Part shown: one piece after another, positions 1-8,345 of the stretch
How positions within the stretch are numbered: position 1 is the first letter of the stretch
Layout: the number at the start of each line of letters is the position of its first letter
Assembly: GCA_963677355.2 (NCBI GenBank)
Contig: CAXXXQ010000003.1
Coordinates: 62,001-126,000, forward strand
Origin: Thiomicrorhabdus sp963677355
Lineage (GTDB): Bacteria > Pseudomonadota > Gammaproteobacteria > Thiomicrospirales > Thiomicrospiraceae
Direction: 5' to 3'
DNA length: 64,000 nucleotides
The notes under the pieces: model-generated
What the model was told of the DNA's origin: nothing
Databases searched by the model: none
Seen by the model: the letters and a program-made list of their open reading frames with translations, nothing else
Program-made: the position numbers and the translations under genes

Positions 1-375
1 GGGAAAAGTCCTTTGATAGCCGGTGATGATACTTGGTATTGGTATATGCATACCGAGCAGGAAGATAAACTGGTGGTTCACCAAGGACGCCGCTTGGTTC
101 AACTGTATTCGGTTAAACACGGCAAAGTAGAAAACTTTGAAGTCACCGCAGATGCTATTTATCACAATAGCCAGAAAGTTTTTGACGGAGCCGCTATTTT
201 AGGTTGGCCTGAGCATGTGTTCCATCGCGTGCATTCGCCGGAGGGTAGTTTGTCAACCAATTATGCGTCCCGCCATGGCGATTTTGATATTGATACCAAT
301 TTCAATATTTATGATTTGGATACCGAAACGGGGAAATACCAAACGGTTCGTCTTGGAGCTTTGGATCAACCTTAA
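1..375 (+). CDS. Cupin-like protein, 3' part (5' end outside window)
   Basis: The reading frame is open from the first base of the window, so the gene almost certainly begins upstream; the visible part is about 124 residues and ends with TAA. It is rich in aromatic residues and beta-type segments (WYWYMH near the start) and contains a WPEHVFHRVHSPEG stretch with the clustered histidines common in small cupin barrels. No catalytic motif can be assigned, so cupin-like is a fold impression only. It converges on the DUF1275 gene, whose stop codon lies 20 bases downstream. Confidence 0.5.
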   Translation, partial: GKSPLIAGDDTWYWYMHTEQEDKLVVHQGRRLVQLYSVKHGKVENFEVTADAIYHNSQKVFDGAAILGWPEHVFHRVHSPEGSLSTNYASRHGDFDIDTNFNIYDLDTETGKYQTVRLGALDQP

Positions 376-395
376 GCAGCCGTTAGAGGGCAAGC

Positions 396-1112
396 TTAAT
401 CTGCTGATTTAATCGGTTTGCCGGATCTTTTGCTACGATAGTTTCTGAGGATTGCTACCCCAAGTAATAGGGTGATAACACCGGGGTAGGCGAGAGCGGA
501 GACGGGCGAGAGTTGATAGAAATAAATGCCTAGAATGCCTCCCAGCACATAAGAGATCAACAGAATCAGTAAAAGCTGGCTTTGCCAGCTCCATTTCGTT
601 CCGGTTCGGATTCTTTTTGCCAAGTGAACGCCCAAGTCGGTTGCATTGCCGGTCATGTGAGTGGTTCTTAATTGCACACCTTTATAACTGGCGACCAATG
701 CATTTTGCAGGCCGCAGGCGACTGCGGTTAGGACTACGGTAATAAACGACTGTAATGGATTCAACAAGCCCGCCGTAATAATCAAAAAACCGTTTAGTAT
801 CAGGCCGTAGGCGTAATTGGGCGTTTCAGAATAGTTTTTATTGCCGATTAATAGGCCGGAGAGAAAGGCACCGAAGATGAAACTGAGTAGCACGGCTAGA
901 GTCAAAAGTAGAAAGTGAATATCCATTTCAAACATCTCGGTACTCAGGTGTGAGGCCACCCCGGACATTTGGCTCACCGGAATAGCGTATTCCAGCAGCA
1001 TGGCACTATTGATGTAGCCGGCAATGGCAGACATGACCGCGGCCACGATATAGAGGCGTTTGATTTCCTGTTTGCTAAAAGAGTTGATCGCTTTTTGATT
1101 TGGATAGGGCAT
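396..1112 (-). CDS. DUF1275 (YoaK family) membrane protein
   Basis: The 238-residue protein has about six hydrophobic segments. The features I recognise from the DUF1275/YoaK family are an N-terminal AAVMSAIAGYINSAMLLEY segment and a central RTTHMTGNATDLGVHLAKR stretch, where the HMTGN core is highly conserved. The function is not established; it is an inner-membrane protein often suspected of transport. The ATG at 1112 has no strong ribosome-binding site, but no better start lies downstream before the first membrane segment. It lies behind the CPXCG gene (52-base gap) on the same strand, so the two may be co-transcribed. Confidence 0.8.
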   Translation of the reverse strand: MPYPNQKAINSFSKQEIKRLYIVAAVMSAIAGYINSAMLLEYAIPVSQMSGVASHLSTEMFEMDIHFLLLTLAVLLSFIFGAFLSGLLIGNKNYSETPNYAYGLILNGFLIITAGLLNPLQSFITVVLTAVACGLQNALVASYKGVQLRTTHMTGNATDLGVHLAKRIRTGTKWSWQSQLLLILLISYVLGGILGIYFYQLSPVSALAYPGVITLLLGVAILRNYRSKRSGKPIKSAD

Positions 1113-1164
1113 CGCGGTTTACAAAGTGTGTTGATAAATGGATGCGTTTAGCTGTTTTAGCTGT

Positions 1165-1353
1165 CTAGGTTTCATTTTCATGTAAAGCTTGTACCGAAGG
1201 TTCCCCATTATCATCAATGAATACCTTAAAGTGAATCGGACGACAACAGACTTGGCAATCCTCAATATAGTCCTGACGGTTTTCGGCCGGGTCGATTAGG
1301 ATATCGATTTCTTCCCAGCAATAGGGGCATTGTATCGTTTTTTCGATCCACAT
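1165..1353 (-). CDS. CPXCG motif-containing cysteine-rich protein
   Basis: This 62-residue protein carries CPYC near residue 9 and a second pair, CQVCCRPIHF, near residue 35, giving a small zinc-ribbon fold. CPXCG-family proteins (PF14255) have this length and layout, usually ending in an acidic tail as here. The cellular role of the family is unknown. Its start lies 64 bases from the 5' end of the divergently transcribed tRNA-Arg. Confidence 0.85.
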   Translation of the reverse strand: MWIEKTIQCPYCWEEIDILIDPAENRQDYIEDCQVCCRPIHFKVFIDDNGEPSVQALHENET

Positions 1354-1417
1354 TGCGTTTTCTCGTCTCGGGGGTGGCAGTTAGAGCAAAATTGGGTAAA
1401 CTATGGCTTTTATTAGA

Positions 1418-1493
1418 GCGGCTATAGTTAAACTGGATATAACTGCCCCCTCCTAAGGGGCCGTTCCGGGTTCGAGTCCTGGTAGCTGCGCCA
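1418..1493 (+). tRNA. tRNA-Arg (anticodon CCT)
   Basis: A full cloverleaf can be drawn. The acceptor GCGGCTA (1418-1424) pairs with TAGCTGC (one G-U pair). A five-pair anticodon stem GCCCC/GGGGC encloses loop CTCCTAA with anticodon CCT at 1452-1454. A T arm with the TTCGAGT loop and an encoded CCA (1491-1493) follow. The gene reads AGG codons. Its CCA end is one base from the stop codon of the convergent lyase gene. tRNA-Arg(CCT) genes are frequent integration targets, but no integrase or duplicated 3' end is present here. Confidence 0.95.
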
Positions 1494-1494
1494 T

Positions 1495-2706
1495 TCACGC
1501 CGCCGGCAAGATATTTTTTGCCTGTCGCAATTGTTGTAACGCTTTTTCCATTGTTGATTTCGGTACGGCAATATTCATGCGCATAAAACCGGTTCCGACT
1601 TGTGTGTTGCCGGCAAAACTTTCCCCGTCGTTCAGACCGAGCTTAGCATGATTGATTAACCAGTCTTTCAATTCAGAGTGCGAGTTGAACATGTTTCTGA
1701 AATCAAGCCAGACCAGATATCCCGCTTCCGGGCGCATCATGCGGACTTCCGACAGCTCTTTGGTCAAAAAGTTTTCCAGTAGATCCAGATTTTGAGTGAA
1801 GTGTTTTAACAGCTGAGTTTTCCATTCCAGACCTTGTGCTGTGTAGGCCGCCATCAAGGCGATTTGGGCAAACAGGTTCAGCCCGTCGATACTATTGGCT
1901 TGGCAAATTTTTAGATAATTCACCTTCAACTGAGGATTAGCAATGATGGCGTAGCCGATCTGCAATCCGCCCAGATTGAAGGTTTTGCCCGGTGAGCTCA
2001 ATGTGACCGTGATTTGTGTCGCTCGTTGCGAAAGGCTTGCCAGAGGCGTATGTTTTAACGGCGGATATACCATATCGGAGTGAATCTCATCGGAGATAAT
2101 GATGACTTGGTGTTTGTCACAAATCTCAATTATCCGTTCCAGTTCTGCCGGTAGCCAGACGCGACCCGAAGGGTTCTGTGGATTGCAGAATAGAAACAGT
2201 TTGACCTGATGGTCAATGATACTGTTTTCCAGTGCTGCAAAATCCATTTCATAGCGCCCGTCGATAAGTTGCAAAGGCGCTTCAACCAATTTACGGTCAT
2301 TGAGTTCGGGGGCTTTTAGAAACGGCGGGTAGATTGGTGGTTGGACTAAAATGGCATCGCCCGCTTGGCTGTATGCTTGAACCGCCATAAAAAAGCCGTT
2401 GGCGACATTATGGGTGAATACAATTTCGTTAGCGTGAATAATATAGTCGTGTTGTGCCTGCCAGTCGATAATCGCTCGATAGAGCGGCTCGGGAGAGATG
2501 CTGTAACCCAGAATAGGGTGATTCAGGCGTGAGCGCAGTGCATTTAAGACAAAAGGAGGGGTCGGCAAGTCCATATCCGCCACCCACATCGGCAACAGGT
2601 CTTCTCGCCCGAATAGCGCTTTGCGCGATTCATATTTTTCCGCATAGGTACCTACTCTGGATAGCGGTTGATTGAAATTGAACATATCTTTGTCTGAATT
2701 ACCCAT
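1495..2706 (-). CDS. PLP-dependent C-S lyase of the MalY/PatB family, probable ovothiol lyase OvoB
   Basis: This 403-residue fold-type I PLP enzyme carries the MalY/PatB signatures: LPMWVADMDLP near residue 38, a central CNPQNPSGRVW, SDEIHSDMV, and the Schiff-base lysine in SSPGKTFNLGGLQ. MalY/PatB enzymes usually cleave cystathionine or other cysteine S-conjugates. Here the gene follows ovoA on the same strand after 55 bases. Ovothiol synthesis needs exactly such a PLP lyase (OvoB) to split the sulfoxide made by OvoA into 5-thiohistidine, so OvoB is the most likely role. A general cystathionine beta-lyase remains possible. The start at 2706 is preceded by a GAGAAG sequence. Confidence 0.8.
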   Translation of the reverse strand: MGNSDKDMFNFNQPLSRVGTYAEKYESRKALFGREDLLPMWVADMDLPTPPFVLNALRSRLNHPILGYSISPEPLYRAIIDWQAQHDYIIHANEIVFTHNVANGFFMAVQAYSQAGDAILVQPPIYPPFLKAPELNDRKLVEAPLQLIDGRYEMDFAALENSIIDHQVKLFLFCNPQNPSGRVWLPAELERIIEICDKHQVIIISDEIHSDMVYPPLKHTPLASLSQRATQITVTLSSPGKTFNLGGLQIGYAIIANPQLKVNYLKICQANSIDGLNLFAQIALMAAYTAQGLEWKTQLLKHFTQNLDLLENFLTKELSEVRMMRPEAGYLVWLDFRNMFNSHSELKDWLINHAKLGLNDGESFAGNTQVGTGFMRMNIAVPKSTMEKALQQLRQAKNILPAA

Positions 2707-2761
2707 ACGCTTCTCTAATTGATCATTAGCTTATCATCGTGGAATTCATTGTGGTATAAAA

Positions 2762-4954
2762 TTATGTGATTTTTTTCCATATTGTGAGCTCCGCCAGCGT
2801 ATGCTGGTATTTTCGCGCGGTCTCCCTAATCACGAAAGGAATTTCGAAGGGGGATTCAATCAATTCAAATTCATCGTCTAGCAGGCTGTGCAGACCTTCC
2901 AAAGTGGTGACGTTTTCCCCCGATTTTTCATCTTTGTAGCCACCCAGCCAGTGGGCTTTCTCGGTATAAGCTTCATCCCACGTATAAGGTGAAGCAAGCA
3001 ACAACAAGCCTTTGCTGTTAATGCGTTCGCTTAAGTTATTCAGGAACTTGGCGGGTTCATATAAGCGGTCAATCAGGTTAGCGGCGACGATCATGTCATA
3101 ACCACTGAAACGCGCTTTGAGGTTACAGGCATCTTGTTGCATAAACAGACATTTATGTGCATGCTGATCCAACTCCAAGTCTTTCAGAGTTTGCGATTTA
3201 AAATCCATAATCTCGCCCTGATTGGGAATGGCATAACGGATTTCGCCACTGGTTTGCAGCTGATTGGCAATTTGGATGAAGCGGGCGGAAAAATCCAATC
3301 CGGTGACTTCATCAAAATGTTTAGCGAGCTCAAAGCTGGCTCTGCCCACGGAGCAGCCCACTTCCAGCACCGACAGTTTGGCTTTGGCGTTTAAGTCCGC
3401 ATCCTGTTTGGCAATCTCAATTGCTTTGCTGGCGTAGGCTTGCGCAAAATTGTCCACATTGAAATAACGATCTCCATAATGGAATTCGCAGTATTGGGCG
3501 ACGGCGGCATCGGTCTCGTACGTAGTGAATTCGGTGATGACTTGTGCATCCGATTTGATATAGCGGAACCCGGCATGTTGAAAGAAGTGGCGACGGAACG
3601 CGTAGCGTGATTGACCGTTAATCTCGTTTCCGGTTGAAATCCAGCTGCCGCCGGCAATGATATTGTGTTTATTGTCATAGGTCGGCATGGTGAAATCATC
3701 GTACAGAGGGTGTACCTTAAAGCCCTCAAACGGATAGATTGGGGTTAGGGTCCATTGCCAGACATTACCCATGACATCGTAAAAATCGCCGCTTTTGCAT
3801 TGATCTACCGGGGTGGAAGAGGCAAACTTCTGCAAGTTTAGATTGGCTTGATCGAGATGGTTCAATGCGTCGCTATGTTCGCGTAACCGATAATATTCAT
3901 CTTCCGACGGTAAACGAATCGGCTTGTCGCTCTTCTCTGCTTTCCATTGACAGAAAGCGTTGGCTTCCAGCTGATTGACTTCTACCGGCCAATTCCAAGG
4001 CATTTTAATCTCTTCGGTCATACAGCGCAGGTACCAACCATCCTCTTTTTTAACCCAGAAAGTCGGATGTTTGTCCGGGCTGAACTCACGCCATTTATTG
4101 CCCTCTTCATCCCAGTAACGGGCTTGTTCATAACCGCCGTCTTCGACAAAAGCAAGATATTCTTGGTTGGAGACGAGATATTGCGTGGCTTTGAATGCCT
4201 CGACTTGCGCATGATGGTGACCGTATTCATTATCCCAGCCATAAGTCGGTGCAGGGTCCTGATGATCGATATCGATTCGTCCGGCCGGAACGGGTAAAAG
4301 CGTGTTGTCAGGCGCTTCGCCCGAGGTTGTACAAATCGGGAATAGCGGAGACGGTTGCACCGATTCAATCGGCAATTGTCGAATTAAAACCGATGAGGTT
4401 TCCAAATGGATACGTTCGTGTTCTATGCCCATCAGCACCGGCCACATTGGGCTTTGCCAATCAATTGGCAGCGTAAAATTCATCTCGTCGATGAGTTGGT
4501 TAACCGCCTGTTTGACTTGGGCGCGATATGCACGAACTTCTACTACACTCGGCCAGTCATAGTGGGTTTCGTCCAGATCGTCCCAAGACATTTCATCCAC
4601 GCCAATAGCACACATCGATTCAATCCGCGGATTGATGCGTTCCGGCAGTAGTTTGGCCAGTACCAGCTTGTTAGTGAAAAAAGTGGCGGTATGCCCGAAA
4701 TAGAAAATCAGCGGGTGGCGTAGTGAACAAGGTCGTTCATAAAAGGCACTATCTGCTTTCAAGGTATCAAACAGACGTTCGTAACCTTCATAAGTGAGAT
4801 TGAAATAACGTTTGATTTCACGACGTTTTTCTTCAATATCGCCACTGAGCAAATAAGGCATCTCGGTAATTAACTCCGCACGAGAGAAACTCTCGGTCGA
4901 AAGTGATTTATTACCGGTGAACTGAGTGCTGGATGAATCTTCCGTGGAAAGCAT
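2762..4954 (-). CDS. ovoA: 5-histidylcysteine sulfoxide synthase / 5-thiohistidine N-methyltransferase OvoA
   Basis: OvoA joins cysteine to the imidazole of histidine using non-heme iron and oxygen, then methylates the thiohistidine to ovothiol A. The 730 residues show the three expected parts. The first is a DinB-like N-terminal domain with the iron motif HxxxHxE (His179, His183, Glu185, plus His88 in FGHTATF). The second is a formylglycine-generating-enzyme-like sulfoxide synthase domain (about 220-460, with GNVWQWTLTP). The third is a C-terminal SAM methyltransferase domain with VLEVGCSVGRASFELA. EgtB enzymes for ergothioneine lack the last part. A GAGG ribosome-binding site precedes ATG 4954. 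The PLP lyase follows downstream, giving a compact ovothiol operon. Confidence 0.93.
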   Translation of the reverse strand: MLSTEDSSSTQFTGNKSLSTESFSRAELITEMPYLLSGDIEEKRREIKRYFNLTYEGYERLFDTLKADSAFYERPCSLRHPLIFYFGHTATFFTNKLVLAKLLPERINPRIESMCAIGVDEMSWDDLDETHYDWPSVVEVRAYRAQVKQAVNQLIDEMNFTLPIDWQSPMWPVLMGIEHERIHLETSSVLIRQLPIESVQPSPLFPICTTSGEAPDNTLLPVPAGRIDIDHQDPAPTYGWDNEYGHHHAQVEAFKATQYLVSNQEYLAFVEDGGYEQARYWDEEGNKWREFSPDKHPTFWVKKEDGWYLRCMTEEIKMPWNWPVEVNQLEANAFCQWKAEKSDKPIRLPSEDEYYRLREHSDALNHLDQANLNLQKFASSTPVDQCKSGDFYDVMGNVWQWTLTPIYPFEGFKVHPLYDDFTMPTYDNKHNIIAGGSWISTGNEINGQSRYAFRRHFFQHAGFRYIKSDAQVITEFTTYETDAAVAQYCEFHYGDRYFNVDNFAQAYASKAIEIAKQDADLNAKAKLSVLEVGCSVGRASFELAKHFDEVTGLDFSARFIQIANQLQTSGEIRYAIPNQGEIMDFKSQTLKDLELDQHAHKCLFMQQDACNLKARFSGYDMIVAANLIDRLYEPAKFLNNLSERINSKGLLLLASPYTWDEAYTEKAHWLGGYKDEKSGENVTTLEGLHSLLDDEFELIESPFEIPFVIRETARKYQHTLAELTIWKKIT

Positions 4955-5047
4955 GTTGGGAACCTCAATCGAAAATTTATTGAGTTATCTAACCAAATGT
5001 AACCAGTCAATACAAGTGAGTTTCATTTAGGTTTTTCGGACAGGCAT

Positions 5048-5081
5048 AAAAAAACCCGTTTTGAACTTATATCAAAACGGG
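5048..5081 (-). terminator. Rho-independent terminator after rpoH
   Basis: A perfect 10-bp stem CCCGTTTTGA (5055-5064) / TCAAAACGGG (5072-5081) encloses a 7-base loop. Read on the minus strand it is followed by seven T residues (5054-5048). It lies 33 bases beyond the rpoH stop codon. Confidence 0.9.
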
Positions 5082-5114
5082 CTCGGTTATTGAAAGCTAG
5101 ATCCGTTTAAAGGA

Positions 5115-6002
5115 TTACGCTACCAATAGGTTTTTCATTTTGTTTAAGGCTTGATTTTCAATCTGACGAATACGTTCCATGGATACACCGTATTCCGCAG
5201 AAAGTTCTTTCAAACCGACTTTATCTTCCGACAACCAACGTTTTTGTAGAATGTCTCGACTGCGATCATCCAGAGTCGATAAGGCTTGTTGCATACGCGC
5301 CATTTCATAGTCGGCTTGGTTCTCTTGAAGCGCAACTGTTTCCGGATCGGCTTCTTGGCTGATTAAGACCGGAAAGGTTGTGTTTTCGTTATCGTCGTCG
5401 GCATCCATATCGACTGAGATGTCTTTACCGTATAGGCGTGTTTCCATTTCCAACACATCCTTACGGGTAACACCCAGCTCCGCCGCCACTTTATCGGCGT
5501 CATTGTCACCAAACCACTCCAGCGCTTTTTTCGTGCTGCGTAGTTTAAAGAACAGTTTACGCTGCGCTTTAGTGGTTGCCGTTTTTACGATACGCCAGTT
5601 TTTAATGACATATTCATTGATTTCGGCGCGAATCCAATGCACGGCAAAGGTCATGAGACGGACGCCTTCTTCCGGGTTAAAGCGTTTGACGGCTTTCATT
5701 AGGCCGATATTCCCTTCTTGGATAATATCTCCTAAAGGCAAGCCGTAACCGCTGTAAGAACGGGCAACCGGGACGACATATCGAAGCGATGATAGAATCA
5801 ACTGGCGAGCCGCTTCAACGTCTTTTTTATAGTATAGTTTTTCAGCAAGCTCTCGCTCCTGCTGCGCATCCAGTTGTTGCACACTTTGAATGGCATGCAG
5901 ATAGGCTTCCAGATTTTGACCCGGAACCAACTGATTCAACTGTACTGTTGGCAGTGCCATTGTTTGTTGAGATTTTGAGTAAGAATTTAGCTTTTCAGAC
6001 AT
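5115..6002 (-). CDS. rpoH: RNA polymerase sigma-32 factor RpoH
   Basis: RpoH directs RNA polymerase to heat-shock promoters. The 295-residue product has the sigma-70 family region 2 (YSGYGLPLGDIIQEGNIGL, then MTFAVHWIRAEINEYV), the RpoH-typical NWRIVKTATTKAQRKLFF box after region 2.4, and a region 4 helix-turn-helix (LKELSAEYGVSMERIRQIE). The ATG at 6002 is chosen because GGAGG lies just upstream; an in-frame GTG at 6014 would overlap that site. The gene is monocistronic, closed by a strong terminator. A CIRCE operator sits 49 bases upstream of the start, implying HrcA repression of the sigma factor gene itself. Confidence 0.95.
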   Translation of the reverse strand: MSEKLNSYSKSQQTMALPTVQLNQLVPGQNLEAYLHAIQSVQQLDAQQERELAEKLYYKKDVEAARQLILSSLRYVVPVARSYSGYGLPLGDIIQEGNIGLMKAVKRFNPEEGVRLMTFAVHWIRAEINEYVIKNWRIVKTATTKAQRKLFFKLRSTKKALEWFGDNDADKVAAELGVTRKDVLEMETRLYGKDISVDMDADDDNENTTFPVLISQEADPETVALQENQADYEMARMQQALSTLDDRSRDILQKRWLSEDKVGLKELSAEYGVSMERIRQIENQALNKMKNLLVA

Positions 6003-6050
6003 AACTCCCTCCACCGAATAACTTATTGATAGAGTTAATATAACTTATTT

Positions 6051-6077
6051 TTAGCACTCAATGCAAGAGAGTGCTAA
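6051..6077 (-). promoter_or_regulatory. CIRCE element (HrcA operator) upstream of rpoH
   Basis: The half-sites TTAGCACTC (6051-6059) and GAGTGCTAA (6069-6077) are separated by exactly nine bases. This is the full CIRCE consensus without mismatch. It lies between the predicted promoter and the rpoH start, so it would sit in the 5' leader, the usual place for HrcA repression. CIRCE normally controls groESL and dnaK/hrcA operons; neither is in this window. Confidence 0.93.
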
Positions 6078-6095
6078 ATTGTTCATAATGTCTCA

Positions 6096-6123
6096 ATTAT
6101 TAACAATAAACACAGTTTTTCAA
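6096..6123 (-). promoter_or_regulatory. Putative sigma-70 promoter of rpoH
   Basis: On the minus strand, -35 TTGAAA (6123-6118) and -10 AATAAT (6101-6096) are spaced by 16 bases, each matching five of six consensus positions. The start of transcription would fall near 6089, placing the CIRCE dyad just downstream. The region is AT-rich, so other pairs could be drawn. Confidence 0.5.
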
Positions 6124-6252
6124 AGTATCTAGGTAATTGATTTTATTTGTTTTACAGGTATGGATGGGGCGAGTTTTGAAGAAGGTAAGAAAGGGGTAGT
6201 AAGCCGGTATATCAAGCAATATGATTACCGGCTTATAGAACACTACCTTAAA

Positions 6253-6684
6253 TTAGGCATTGTCAGCAAGTTGGCCTGTTTGCTGCATCATTTCCAACCA
6301 GGCATCACGCAGTTCAGTCAGAATGTCGATGGCGCTATCCAGATAAAAAGTATCTTTTTCAAAGACGGCTTCTTGAATGCTTTGATCGGCATAGCGGTAA
6401 AGCTCTTCCAGATCATAAGCGATAGGCGTGTCTTGAGTTAGATTAAGACGGTCACGTAACGCATCCAGAATGGTGGTCATACGACCAAGATGAAAGCCTT
6501 TTTCTACTAAAGCGTGGCTTTGGTGACAAACCTTAGCTAAGTTTCCCTTGTCTACCGCTCCTTGCATTAATAGTAGAATTGTCTTGCTTGGATTTTCGGC
6601 AAGATGCTGTTCAGCTTCCTGATTGCGTCGGTACTCTTCCAAAATTGGCGCTTTTAAATTTTCAGCTGTGTTATTTAAAGTCAT
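6253..6684 (-). CDS. FliS-like flagellar export chaperone
   Basis: The 143-residue product is almost all helical and matches the FliS pattern: an N-terminal tail, NPSKTILLLMQGAVDKGNLA (compare the FliS 'P..L...L..GA' segment), a middle GRMTTILDALRDRLNL helix, and a closing DSAIDILTELRDAWLEM helix. FliS binds flagellin C-termini and prevents premature polymerisation. ATG 6684 is chosen because AGGGA lies eight bases upstream; ATG 6690 is too close to it. No other flagellar gene is nearby, so this is either an orphan fliS or a divergent paralogue. A sigma-54-like promoter upstream fits flagellar control. Confidence 0.65.
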   Translation of the reverse strand: MTLNNTAENLKAPILEEYRRNQEAEQHLAENPSKTILLLMQGAVDKGNLAKVCHQSHALVEKGFHLGRMTTILDALRDRLNLTQDTPIAYDLEELYRYADQSIQEAVFEKDTFYLDSAIDILTELRDAWLEMMQQTGQLADNA

Positions 6685-6762
6685 TTTCATATTCCCTTGT
6701 ATTCTGTTTTTCATAGGTTTCTAATTTGAAACAGATTTATTTTCTCTTTACATGGTGACTAC

Positions 6763-6779
6763 AGCATAGGCTATGCCAA
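6763..6779 (-). promoter_or_regulatory. Possible sigma-54 promoter of the FliS-like gene
   Basis: Read on the minus strand the site is TTGGCATAGCCTATGCT, with GG and GC exactly ten bases apart as in -24/-12 promoters; the -12 element is ATGC rather than TTGC. It is about 80 bases upstream of the gene start. The same bases form a GCATAG-G-CTATGC dyad, so an operator is an alternative reading. Confidence 0.4.
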
Positions 6780-6915
6780 AAAATAATCGGATATGAAAAT
6801 TGAAGAAATAACTTATTGAAAGTAAAGGGAATAATGTTTTTTTCTAGGCGGTGTTTGCTGCGGAAAGATGAGGGTGTCTTGAATAAGGTGTCAAAAATCA
6901 ATGAGTTAGTGGCTG

Positions 6916-6949
6916 AAATAAAAACGGCGGTATGAAATCATAACCGCCG
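6916..6949 (-). terminator. Rho-independent terminator after purT
   Basis: The stem CGGCGGT (6925-6931) / ACCGCCG (6943-6949), read on the minus strand, is followed by a T-rich run TTTTTATTT. It lies 33 bases beyond the purT stop codon. Confidence 0.8.
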
Positions 6950-6982
6950 AAGAGATAACGAATCAGTTATTAAATATGTTGT

Positions 6983-8173
6983 TTAAAAGGTCACTTTTAC
7001 CGCCGATGCAACTCGATCCGCCTTTTCGATAGCTTGTTTGACCGACCCGGCTCTGGCGATGGCTACACCCATTCTACGGCGTCCGTCGATATCGGGTTTA
7101 CCGAATAGTCGAATTTGTGTGTCCGGTTCTGTCAAAGCCGCTTTCAAATTAGAGAATTGGGTTTGGCTGGAGGTGCCTGTCGGCAAGATGACGCTAGATG
7201 CACATGGGCCGTGCTGTTTGATATTCGGGATCGGCAAGCCAAGAATGGCTCGAGCGTGCAGAGCAAATTCAGATAAGTCCTGGGAAAGTAGAGTAACCAG
7301 TCCGGTATCGTGCGGGCGAGGCGAGACTTCACTGAAGTAGACGTTATCTCCTTTGATAAACAGTTCTACTCCAAATAGGCCGCGACCGGTCTCTCCACAA
7401 AGGTTGTCGGCTATTTTTTCGGCAATGTCTTTTGAGGTCTGTAGTGCTTTTTCTGTCATTGCCGCCGGTTGCCAAGACTGGCGGTAATCGCCATCTTCCT
7501 GATGGTGACCGATTGGCTCGCAGAAGCTGATGCCGTTGTCATGACGAACCGTTAATAAGGTGATTTCGTAATCAAAATCGATAAAGCCTTCGATAATAAC
7601 ACGGCCTTTTCCGGCTCGTCCACCTTCTTGTGCGTAATCCCAAGCGGCCTGAATGTCTTCTGCCGATTTAATGACACTCTGCCCTTTACCGGATGAGCTC
7701 ATGATCGGTTTTACCACGCAGGGCATGCCAATTTTTTGAACGGCTGCTTCAAAGTCGGCTTGGTTGTCGGCAAATTCATAAGGCGAAGTCGGTAAGCCGA
7801 GTTCTTCCGCCGCCAAACGGCGAATACCTTCGCGGTTCATTGTCAATTGAGTGGCACGTGCGGTCGGTATGATTTTGACACCTTCTTTTTCCATGTCGGC
7901 AAGGGTGTCGGTGGCAATCGCTTCGATTTCCGGAACGACCATGTGCGGTTTTTCCAGTTCAATCACTTTGCGTAAAGCATCACCGTCAAGCATGTCGATA
8001 ACGTGCGAGCGGTCTGCAACCTGCATGGCGGGCGCGTTGGCATAGCGGTCGGCGGCAATGACTTCGACACCGAATCGCTGTAGTTCAATAGCGACTTCTT
8101 TTCCAAGTTCGCCAGCGCCACAAAGTAAAACTCTGATCGCTGTTGGTGAAAATGGGGTACCAATTGTAGACAT
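6983..8173 (-). CDS. purT: Formate-dependent phosphoribosylglycinamide formyltransferase PurT
   Basis: PurT makes formyl-GAR in purine synthesis from formate, ATP and GAR, bypassing the folate-dependent PurN. The 396 residues show the ATP-grasp architecture. An N-terminal Rossmann-like part has LLCGAGELGKEVAIELQRFG. The ATP-binding loop is CVVKPIMSSSGKGQS. Metal and substrate residues follow in LFGVELFIKGDNVYFSEVSPRPHDTG. AAGGAG precedes ATG 8173. The gene is a single transcription unit with its own terminator. The length matches the family norm of about 392. Confidence 0.96.
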   Translation of the reverse strand: MSTIGTPFSPTAIRVLLCGAGELGKEVAIELQRFGVEVIAADRYANAPAMQVADRSHVIDMLDGDALRKVIELEKPHMVVPEIEAIATDTLADMEKEGVKIIPTARATQLTMNREGIRRLAAEELGLPTSPYEFADNQADFEAAVQKIGMPCVVKPIMSSSGKGQSVIKSAEDIQAAWDYAQEGGRAGKGRVIIEGFIDFDYEITLLTVRHDNGISFCEPIGHHQEDGDYRQSWQPAAMTEKALQTSKDIAEKIADNLCGETGRGLFGVELFIKGDNVYFSEVSPRPHDTGLVTLLSQDLSEFALHARAILGLPIPNIKQHGPCASSVILPTGTSSQTQFSNLKAALTEPDTQIRLFGKPDIDGRRRMGVAIARAGSVKQAIEKADRVASAVKVTF

Positions 8174-8345
8174 GGCATCTCCTTTGCTACGTGATTAATA
8201 GATTTAAAAGGGCCAATTTATCGGCATCTTCATTCATAACTTTAGAAAAAAGTTGATAAAGCACCGCTAGGCAGACAAATAAAGACGGATATTATAACGG
8301 TATTTTGAATGTTTGAAACCGCCAAACGGGCATGAGGTTTACAGC

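Noticed and set aside
1418..1493. tRNA-Arg as the edge of a genomic island
   Set aside because: No integrase, no repeated tRNA 3' end and core-type genes on both sides.
1262..1498. Open frame of 78 codons on the minus strand over the tRNA-Arg gene
   Set aside because: It covers the tRNA-Arg cloverleaf and part of the CPXCG gene, and its translation is low-complexity and arginine-rich; it is a chance frame.
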